10,851 nucleotides of DNA from NCBI GenBank assembly GCA_937952925.1, contig CALFYA010000302.1:1-10851 (forward strand). Reading direction: 5' to 3'. Shown one piece after another: positions 5,989 to 10,851 of the stretch. Made by a program: the position numbers and the translations under genes. The notes under the pieces are model-generated. The model worked only from the letters and a program-made list of their open reading frames with translations, was not told the origin of the DNA and made no database searches. The DNA is from an uncultured Moraxellaceae bacterium (GTDB lineage Bacteria > Pseudomonadota > Gammaproteobacteria > Pseudomonadales > Moraxellaceae). How positions within the stretch are numbered: the stretch's first letter is position 1; each line of letters begins with the position of its first letter.

Positions 5989-7308
5989 ATGGGCAAGAAT
6001 GTGGTGGTGCTAGGCACCCAGTGGGGCGATGAAGGCAAAGGCAAAATCGTCGATCTACTGACCGATCAAGCTGCTGCTGTGGTGCGCTATCAAGGGGGTC
6101 ATAACGCCGGTCATACCTTGGTTGTTGGTGGCGAAAAAACCGTTTTGCACTTGATTCCTTCGGGTATTTTGCGTGCAGGCGTGATGTGCTTGATTGGTAA
6201 TGGCGTCGTGCTTGCACCCGATGCGCTGCTCAAAGAAATGAACACCCTTGAAGCCAAAGGTGTGCCTGTGCGTGAGCGTCTGCGCATTTCTCCAAACTGC
6301 CCGTTGATCCTGCCGTGCCACGTCGCACTCGATCAAGCCCGCGAAATCAAACGCGGTAATGCCAAAATCGGCACCACCGGTCGTGGTATTGGCCCTGCCT
6401 ATGAAGACAAAGTCGCCCGTCGTGGTTTGCGTTTGGCAGAGCTGATTCGTGGTGGGGATGCATTTGAAGCGCGTCTGCGCGAAGTGATCGACTATCACAA
6501 TTTCCGCCTGACCCAATACTACGGCGTACCCGCAGTTGAGTTTGATGCGGTGTTGGCACAAGCCAACGAATGGCGTGTTGCGCTGAAAGATCTGGTCTGT
6601 GATGTGACCGGTTTGCTGCACGCGCACCGCAAAGACGGCCAAAACTTGATGTTTGAAGGTGCACAAGGCTCCTTGCTCGACATCGACCACGGCACTTATC
6701 CCTTTGTGACCAGCTCCAACACCACCGCCGGTGGTGTGAGCACCGGTTCAGGCGTAGGCCCACTGTATCTGGACTATGTGCTTGGGATTACCAAAGCCTA
6801 TACCACCCGTGTTGGTAGTGGCCCATTCCCCACCGAATTGCCATACGATGCAGCAAACGACACCGGTTCAGCGATTGGCAAACACTTGGGTACGGTCGGT
6901 CATGAGTTTGGTGCAACTACGGGTCGTCAACGTCGTTGTGGTTGGTTTGATGCGGTGGCACTGCGTCGCGCGGTTGAAATCAACTCGATCAGCGGGATTT
7001 GTTTGACCAAGCTTGATGTACTCGACGGTTTGGATGAAATCCAAATTTGTGTGTCTTATGAGAACGCCGATTGTGGCTGTACTGGTTCAAGTGATGCGGT
7101 GGCGTTTGAAAACGTCAAACCGGTCTATGAAACCATGCAAGGTTGGAGCGATTCGACCATTGGTGCCACCCAAATCCAAGATTTGCCGCACAACGCACAG
7201 CTGTACATCCAACGGATTGCAGAGTTGGTCGGTTGTCCGGTCGATATCATCTCGACTGGCCCTGATCGCGATCAAACCATTGTACTGCGTCATCCATTTG
7301 CGGAATAA
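5989..7308 (+). CDS. purA: Adenylosuccinate synthetase
   Basis: Joins IMP and aspartate using GTP to give adenylosuccinate, the first committed step to AMP, in the cytoplasm. The 439-residue protein has the expected length and motifs: GTQWGDEGKGK (9-19) with the catalytic Asp at 14, HNAGHT (38-43) with the catalytic His at 42, GTTGRGIGPAYEDK, and the IMP loop with HGTYPFVTSSNTTAGG. The C-terminal half adds TTGRQRRCGWFD and the base-binding TKLDVLDG. The frame continues upstream to 5959 inside hisZ, but the ATG at 5989 has AGGAAAGAGG before it and matches the family start. It follows hisZ by 14 nt and is closed by a terminator. Histidine synthesis yields AICAR, which becomes IMP, the PurA substrate, a plausible reason for the pairing. 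Confidence 0.98.
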   Translation: MGKNVVVLGTQWGDEGKGKIVDLLTDQAAAVVRYQGGHNAGHTLVVGGEKTVLHLIPSGILRAGVMCLIGNGVVLAPDALLKEMNTLEAKGVPVRERLRISPNCPLILPCHVALDQAREIKRGNAKIGTTGRGIGPAYEDKVARRGLRLAELIRGGDAFEARLREVIDYHNFRLTQYYGVPAVEFDAVLAQANEWRVALKDLVCDVTGLLHAHRKDGQNLMFEGAQGSLLDIDHGTYPFVTSSNTTAGGVSTGSGVGPLYLDYVLGITKAYTTRVGSGPFPTELPYDAANDTGSAIGKHLGTVGHEFGATTGRQRRCGWFDAVALRRAVEINSISGICLTKLDVLDGLDEIQICVSYENADCGCTGSSDAVAFENVKPVYETMQGWSDSTIGATQIQDLPHNAQLYIQRIAELVGCPVDIISTGPDRDQTIVLRHPFAE

Positions 7309-7327
7309 TCCACAGATGGATTGACCC

Positions 7328-7354
7328 AAAAGCCTCCATCTTGGAGGCTTTTTT
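7328..7354 (+). terminator. Intrinsic terminator after purA
   Basis: AAAAGCCTCCA at 7328-7338 pairs with TGGAGGCTTTT at 7342-7352 around a TCT loop, ending in a run of six Ts. It lies 19 nt after the purA stop and should end the hisZ-purA transcript. The A-run on the left gives weaker termination potential on the other strand. Confidence 0.93.
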
Positions 7355-7377
7355 GATCATAACAAGACGAGGATCAT

Positions 7378-8052
7378 ATGCCACAAACTAAAAATCGCCC
7401 CATCTCTCCAGAAGCTGTGCAGGCAGGCCAAGCGGTATATACCGCCACCACCCTCAAACTCTATGATCTGGTGGTGCTGGGCATCTCCAACTATTTATTG
7501 TGGCGTTGTCCGACCCATCGGTTGATGCAGTTTTATCAGCAAAATATGCGCGGTGAGCATTTGGAGTTGGGGGTGGGCAGCGCCTTTTTTCCCACCCACC
7601 ATCACCAGCCCGCGCCTGAGCGTTTGGTGCTCGTCGATCTTAATCCACAAACCCTTGCTTTTGGACAAGCGCGGATTGGTCGTGAGCTGCGCACCTATCA
7701 GCGTAATGTGCTGGAGCCACTCGATTTGCCAGAGCATCCATTTGATTCGGTTGCCATGAATTATCTATTGCACTGTATCCCTGGTGATATTCGTGACAAG
7801 GCCTGTGCGTTTGATCATGCCAGTGCTTACCTGAAAAAAGGCGGCGTACTGTTTGGCAGCACTTTGCTACAAGGCGATGTCCCCCTGAATCTTGGTGCGC
7901 GTGGTTTGATGAAGCTGTACAACTATCGTGGGATTTTCCACAACGAACATGATCATTTGAGTGATTTACGCCAGATGCTCGCCGCACGATTTAAGTGTTT
8001 TGGGATTGAGGTGCATGGCTGTGCAGCGTTATTTTGGGCGATCAAAACCTAA
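7378..8052 (+). CDS. Class I SAM-dependent methyltransferase
   Basis: A 224-residue protein with a Rossmann-type methyltransferase core. Motif I is HLELGVGSAF (61-70), which binds SAM. The acidic end of strand 2 is VDLNP (86-90), where the Asp should hold the SAM ribose. The motif IV region is FDSVAMNYLLHCIPG (122-136), followed by a LKKGGVLFGSTLL strand (152-164). The N-terminal YDLVVLGISNYLLWRCP segment (29-45) is a substrate-side helix common in a widespread small-molecule methyltransferase subgroup. No nucleic-acid-type NPPY or DPPY motif is seen. The ATG has GAGG 5 nt upstream. It lies just after the purA terminator, with only 23 nt for a promoter of its own, so its promoter probably overlaps the hairpin or it depends on readthrough. 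The substrate cannot be told. Confidence 0.88.
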   Translation: MPQTKNRPISPEAVQAGQAVYTATTLKLYDLVVLGISNYLLWRCPTHRLMQFYQQNMRGEHLELGVGSAFFPTHHHQPAPERLVLVDLNPQTLAFGQARIGRELRTYQRNVLEPLDLPEHPFDSVAMNYLLHCIPGDIRDKACAFDHASAYLKKGGVLFGSTLLQGDVPLNLGARGLMKLYNYRGIFHNEHDHLSDLRQMLAARFKCFGIEVHGCAALFWAIKT

Positions 8053-8155
8053 AGAGTAGTGACCAAATCTTTCATACTTTCGGCAAAGTCGCGCATAGCT
8101 TTCTACATGGAGCTTGTGTATTGTCGAGTGATTGTTTTGTGGTAGTGATTCAAAC

Positions 8156-8713
8156 ATGATCGGACAGTTTTTAGGAAAAACCTTATTTAAATTAAATGGC
8201 TGGACATACCAAAATGATCCAAGTCTATGGTCGGATAAGCAAGTGGTGATCGGTTTTCCGCACACCACCAATATGGATGCGATCCGCTCAGTGGCGTTGT
8301 TTCATATCTTGGGGGTGCAGACCCATACCTTGATCAAAAAAGAGCTGTTTAAAGGGGCGCTCAAACCCATCCTTGAAGCACTTGGGGCGATTCCGGTTGA
8401 TCGGCAAAATGCCAAAGATGTGGTCACCCAAATGGCGGCGGAGTTTGCGAGCCGTGAGCGTTTCACCTTGGTACTTGCGCCCGAAGCCACCCGTGCCAAA
8501 GATGGTAGCGAGCGCAAACCGATTCGCACAGGATTTTGGCATATTGCCAAAGCTGCCAATGTGCCGATTGTGCTGATGATCTCGGACAACGCCAATCAAC
8601 AAGGCCGTTTTTTGGGCAAAATCATTCCTTCTGAGTTGGATGCAGACCTCAAGTTGATCCGTGAGCTGTATCTCAAAGAAGGCGTGGACGTCAAAATCCC
8701 TGAGCCGCAGTAA
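8156..8713 (+). CDS. Lysophospholipid-acyltransferase-like (PlsC superfamily) protein
   Basis: A short 185-residue member of the glycerolipid acyltransferase superfamily, which transfers acyl chains to lysophospholipids or related alcohols at the inner membrane. The catalytic HX4D motif is HTTNMD (36-41). Motif II is represented by KKELFKG (61-67) with GAIPVDR (78-83), motif III by APEATR (108-113) and motif IV by VPIVLM (136-141). Motif III is atypical: the usual PEGTR glycine is alanine. No clear transmembrane helix is present. An upstream TTG at 8132 is in frame, but the ATG at 8156 is preferred because it places the conserved start (MIGQFLGKTLFKLNGW) at the N-terminus; its ribosome-binding site is weak (GTGG). 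The preceding 103 nt show no convincing promoter. The substrate is unknown. Confidence 0.88.
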   Translation: MIGQFLGKTLFKLNGWTYQNDPSLWSDKQVVIGFPHTTNMDAIRSVALFHILGVQTHTLIKKELFKGALKPILEALGAIPVDRQNAKDVVTQMAAEFASRERFTLVLAPEATRAKDGSERKPIRTGFWHIAKAANVPIVLMISDNANQQGRFLGKIIPSELDADLKLIRELYLKEGVDVKIPEPQ

Positions 8714-8733
8714 ACGTATAGACATTCAGACAG

Positions 8734-8759
8734 GAGAGTCTATCCTCGGACAGACTCCC
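8734..8759. repeat. Imperfect inverted repeat between convergent genes
   Basis: GAGTCT (8736-8741) pairs with AGACTC (8752-8757). Inside, TCC faces GGA across one A/C mismatch, giving a stem of about nine pairs. It lies between the acyltransferase stop (8713) and the pip stop (8765), where both transcripts must end. Neither side has a T-run, so it is not a canonical intrinsic terminator. It may stabilise 3' ends. Confidence 0.4.
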
Positions 8760-8764
8760 TCATG

Positions 8765-9703
8765 CTAAAAACGATCGGTCGCTTCAATCAGCGCATCAGT
8801 AATGCCCACTTCCGACAAGCTATGTCCCGCATCGGCAATGATCCGTAACTCGGCTTCAGGCCATGCTTGGTGCAACTCCCACGCATTTTCAACCGGACAC
8901 ACCACATCATAGCGACCATGCACGATGATGGCAGGGAGATGGCGAATCTTGCTCACCTGTTCAATCAGGTAGTTGTCGGTATCAAAAAAGCCCCGATTTA
9001 CAAAGTAATGACACTCAATACGGGCAAATGCTTCAGCAAAATCATCTGCGCCATAGTGCGCAATCATCACAGGATCGGGGATCAGCTTGGAGGTCGAGCC
9101 TTCCCACGTCGACCATGCTTGTGCCGCTTGACGACGAACCTGTGCATCAGTGGAGGTGAGCCGTTTAAAGTAAGCTGCCACCAGATCATTGCGCTCCTCA
9201 AGCGGAATCACCGCCAAATATTGCTGCCAAGCCTCAGGAAATAGCTTGGAACAGCCCTCTTGATAAAACCAGTCGATTTCTTTTTTGCGCAATAAAAAAA
9301 TCCCACGCAAAAAAAACGCAGTGCAGCGGCTCGGATGAGTGATGCCATAAGCGAGCGCAAGGGTAGACCCCCAAGAACCCCCAAACACTGCCCATGCGTC
9401 AATCGTCAAATGCTCACGAATCCGCTCAATATCGGCGACCAAATCCCATGTGCTATTGTCGCGCAGCTCAGCAAACGGGGTGCTATTGCCGCAGCCACGT
9501 TGATCAAACAACACAATCCGCCATTTTTGTGGATCAAAATAACGAGCATAACTCGGTTGACAGCCACCACCAGGCCCGCCATGCAAAAACACTACCGGTC
9601 GGCCTTCGGGATTGCCATATTCGGCATAGTAGATGCGATGTAGCGCACTGACTTGTAAATAGCCGTCGGCATAGGGCGCGATGGGGGGATAGAGTGTGCA
9701 CAT
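8765..9703 (-). CDS. pip: Proline iminopeptidase
   Basis: Cytoplasmic serine peptidase of family S33 that removes N-terminal proline from peptides. The 312-residue alpha/beta-hydrolase shows the oxyanion motif HGGPGGG (41-47), DQRGCGNS (67-74), the nucleophile elbow GGSWGS with Ser110, and the remaining triad members Asp266 in HGRYDVVCP and His294 in DAGHS. GGSWGS and HGGPGGG are diagnostic of this family. The ATG at 9703 has AGGA 8 nt upstream; an in-frame ATG at 9712 lies directly on that element and is rejected. The start follows the stop of the DUF815 ATPase gene after a single base (TAA-C-ATG), so translation is very likely coupled. Confidence 0.96.
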   Translation of the reverse strand: MCTLYPPIAPYADGYLQVSALHRIYYAEYGNPEGRPVVFLHGGPGGGCQPSYARYFDPQKWRIVLFDQRGCGNSTPFAELRDNSTWDLVADIERIREHLTIDAWAVFGGSWGSTLALAYGITHPSRCTAFFLRGIFLLRKKEIDWFYQEGCSKLFPEAWQQYLAVIPLEERNDLVAAYFKRLTSTDAQVRRQAAQAWSTWEGSTSKLIPDPVMIAHYGADDFAEAFARIECHYFVNRGFFDTDNYLIEQVSKIRHLPAIIVHGRYDVVCPVENAWELHQAWPEAELRIIADAGHSLSEVGITDALIEATDRF

Positions 9704-9704
9704 G

Positions 9705-10583
9705 TTAAGCATCCTGTTGCTTGAGTTGTTGTAAGCCAAGCCAATGGCGGGCAAATTGTGCGGCGCTACGCCCAGAGCGTTGCCCTCGGGTCATCTCCCA
9801 GCGGATCGCTTCACGGCGTGTATCGGCGTCTAGCGTCAAGCCAGCCTGACCAATCCAGTGACTGACGATATTGAGGTAGGTGTCTTGATTCATTGGGTGG
9901 AACGGCAGCCACAAACCAAACCGATCAGACAACGACACTTTTTCTTCAATCGCTTCTTGTGGATGCACTTCGTCTTTAAAGGCGGGATCTTTGCGCGTCA
10001 GCAGGTCGTTTTCATGCATAAATTCGGGCAGCAAATGCCGCCGATTACTGGTGGCATAGATCAACAGATTGCCTTGATCGGATTGTATCGAGCCATCTAA
10101 GGCACTTTTGAGCGCACGATAATGTTCATCTTCGGCGTTGAAGGCCAAATCATCACAATACACGATAAATTTTTCGGGACGCTGCTCGATCAATTGACGA
10201 ATCTTGGGCAAATGCACCAAATCATCGCGAGCCACCTCAATCACCCGCAGGCCGTGCGCGGAAAAATCGGTGAGTAGCGCACGCACCAGTGAGGATTTGC
10301 CAGTACCGCGTGCACCAGTGAGCAACACATCATTGGCGGGCAGACCCGCCAAAAACTGCCGTGTATTTTGCACGATCTGCTGCTTTTGCCGATCAATACC
10401 CAGCAAATCATCCAAATGAATCTGGCGCGGCTCGTAGACGGGACTCAATTGTTGTTGCGCCCAGATAAACGCCGATGCAGAAAAATCGGGTGGCGTAGGC
10501 GCTTGGGGCAGCGCAAAGCGTGCTTGTTCAATCAACTGTTCGAGCGCGCTGAGTAGATGCGCAGGGAGATGTAATTCAGCCAT
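9705..10583 (-). CDS. DUF815-family AAA+ ATPase
   Basis: A 292-residue P-loop ATPase of the DUF815 family; the physiological role is unknown. Walker A is GARGTGKS (90-97) and Walker B is FIVYCDDL (139-146). A sensor-1-like Asn180 sits in YATSNRRHLLPE, and a C-terminal helical lid includes ARRHWL-like basic residues near the end (AAQFARHWLGLQQLKQQ). The first 60 residues resemble the family's N-terminal segment and lead into the LLGIDRQKQQI adaptor just before the AAA core. The frame is open to 10658 through a TTG and an ATG, but the ATG at 10583 is chosen because the upstream 25 residues look non-coding and overlap a likely promoter. The ribosome-binding site is weak. It is the first gene of a unit with pip. 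Confidence 0.88.
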   Translation of the reverse strand: MAELHLPAHLLSALEQLIEQARFALPQAPTPPDFSASAFIWAQQQLSPVYEPRQIHLDDLLGIDRQKQQIVQNTRQFLAGLPANDVLLTGARGTGKSSLVRALLTDFSAHGLRVIEVARDDLVHLPKIRQLIEQRPEKFIVYCDDLAFNAEDEHYRALKSALDGSIQSDQGNLLIYATSNRRHLLPEFMHENDLLTRKDPAFKDEVHPQEAIEEKVSLSDRFGLWLPFHPMNQDTYLNIVSHWIGQAGLTLDADTRREAIRWEMTRGQRSGRSAAQFARHWLGLQQLKQQDA

Positions 10584-10613
10584 AACCAAGTTATTCACAA
10601 AAAACCTGTCAGT

Positions 10614-10642
10614 ACAGTATGCCGACCACACGTCAGGATCAA
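10614..10642 (-). promoter_or_regulatory. Candidate promoter of the DUF815-pip unit
   Basis: On the minus strand, TTGATC (10642-10637) and TACTGT (10619-10614) are separated by exactly 17 nt and lie about 30 nt before the ATG at 10583. The -35 matches consensus at four positions and the -10 at three, so this is only moderately supported. A short inverted repeat AACGC-TT-GCGTT (10641-10652) overlaps the -35 and could be an operator. Confidence 0.4.
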
Positions 10643-10695
10643 CGCTTGCGTTCATCAAATGCTAATCATTTGACCGAATTCGCTATTACCGCCGC

Positions 10696-10735
10696 CATCT
10701 GAACATGTTAAGGTGGGAAACATTCATCAGATGAA
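10696..10735. promoter_or_regulatory. Nested palindromes in the right-hand intergenic region
   Basis: Three symmetric elements are packed into 40 nt: the palindrome AACATGTT (10702-10709); TTCATCAGATGAA, a perfect 6+1+6 palindrome (10723-10735); and CATCTGA (10696-10702), which is the reverse complement of TCAGATG (10727-10733). They lie between the DUF815 start and the open frame at 10792, a position suited to an operator or a leader-RNA stem with a 24-nt loop. No regulator can be named. Confidence 0.4.
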
Positions 10736-10791
10736 CAATCATTCCGTTTTGCCATTCAACGAGGATTGGCAATCGCTAAAGGAGAGCGGTA

Positions 10792-10851
10792 ATGGGTAAT
10801 GCCAGTCAGTTAAGCACTGACTGGTGTTTTTTTGGGTACTTTGCAGGTCTA
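10792..10851 (+). CDS. Partial open frame at the right edge (unidentified)
   Basis: An ATG at 10792 is preceded by an excellent Shine-Dalgarno element (AAAGGAGAG, with GGAG about 7 nt before the ATG), and the frame stays open for 20 codons to the window edge. The peptide begins MGNASQLSTDWCFFGYFAG. I do not recognise it. Codon choice (TTA and CTA for Leu) differs from the TTG-rich neighbours, and codons 4-12 coincide with a strong terminator-like hairpin. It may be the start of a real gene, a leader peptide, or a chance frame over a leader RNA. Confidence 0.35.
   Translation, partial: MGNASQLSTDWCFFGYFAGL
10801..10833 (+). terminator. Terminator-like hairpin over the start of the edge frame
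   Basis: GCCAGTCAGT (10801-10810), loop TAAGC, ACTGACTGGT (10816-10825) form a ten-pair stem (the outermost pair is G-U), followed after one G by seven Ts (10827-10833). By structure this is a good intrinsic terminator for plus-strand transcripts. No plus-strand gene precedes it, because the upstream unit runs leftwards. It is therefore a candidate attenuator in a 5' leader or the end of a small RNA. Confidence 0.7.

Noticed and set aside
6055..6690. 211-codon minus-strand frame opposite purA
   Set aside because: Antisense to purA motifs that are fully intact; no motif and no promoter seen.
8053..8155. Promoter between the methyltransferase and acyltransferase genes
   Set aside because: TATTGT at 8119-8124 and CATAGC at 8094-8099 are possible -10 words, but neither has a reasonable -35 at 16-18 nt, so no promoter is claimed.
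10762..10790. Glycine-riboswitch-like GGAGAG word in the right-hand leader
   Set aside because: Only this short word matches; the other conserved aptamer segments are missing, and GGAGAG is explained by the Shine-Dalgarno element.

Overview
The window reads as an ordinary chromosomal housekeeping segment of a gammaproteobacterium, most likely Moraxellaceae (an Acinetobacter relative). The basis is recalled resemblance, not a search: the fructose-bisphosphatase is close to Acinetobacter Fbp along its length, and the hisZ-purA pair, the YceF-type Maf protein and the short acyltransferase also look Acinetobacter-like. Base composition is moderate and leucine is mostly encoded by TTG, so it is probably a higher-GC member of the family rather than Acinetobacter itself. 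There are no insertion sequences, phage genes, CRISPR arrays, rRNA or tRNA genes.

Layout. (1) 23-1807, minus strand: fbp followed 3 nt later by an RNA 2'-O-methyltransferase of the TrmH/SpoU family. (2) 1808-1986: divergent regulatory region with two inverted repeats. (3) 1987-3555, plus strand: PitA-type phosphate transporter, ending in a hairpin terminator (3569-3597) shared with the convergent unit. (4) 3598-4573, minus strand: a DUF2237 gene overlapping maf/yceF by 11 nt. (5) 4574-4801: divergent intergenic region that holds a strong plus-strand intrinsic terminator with no recognised gene before it. (6) 4802-7308, plus strand: hisZ-purA, closed by a terminator. (7) 7378-8713, plus strand: a class I SAM methyltransferase, then a lysophospholipid-acyltransferase-like protein. 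(8) 8765-10583, minus strand: a DUF815 AAA+ ATPase followed 1 nt later by proline iminopeptidase. (9) 10584-10851: a regulatory region with palindromes, ending in a Shine-Dalgarno/ATG whose first codons form a terminator-like hairpin.

Functional links. fbp serves gluconeogenesis, PitA imports phosphate, and hisZ-purA joins histidine synthesis (which releases AICAR into the purine route) to the first committed AMP step. Maf/YceF sanitises modified nucleotides. The other pairs look like translational or transcriptional coupling without an evident shared pathway.

No new multi-gene system is visible. The points most worth checking are non-coding: the orphan terminator before hisZ, the hairpin over the start codon at the right edge, and the palindromes in the fbp/pit and right-edge regions.
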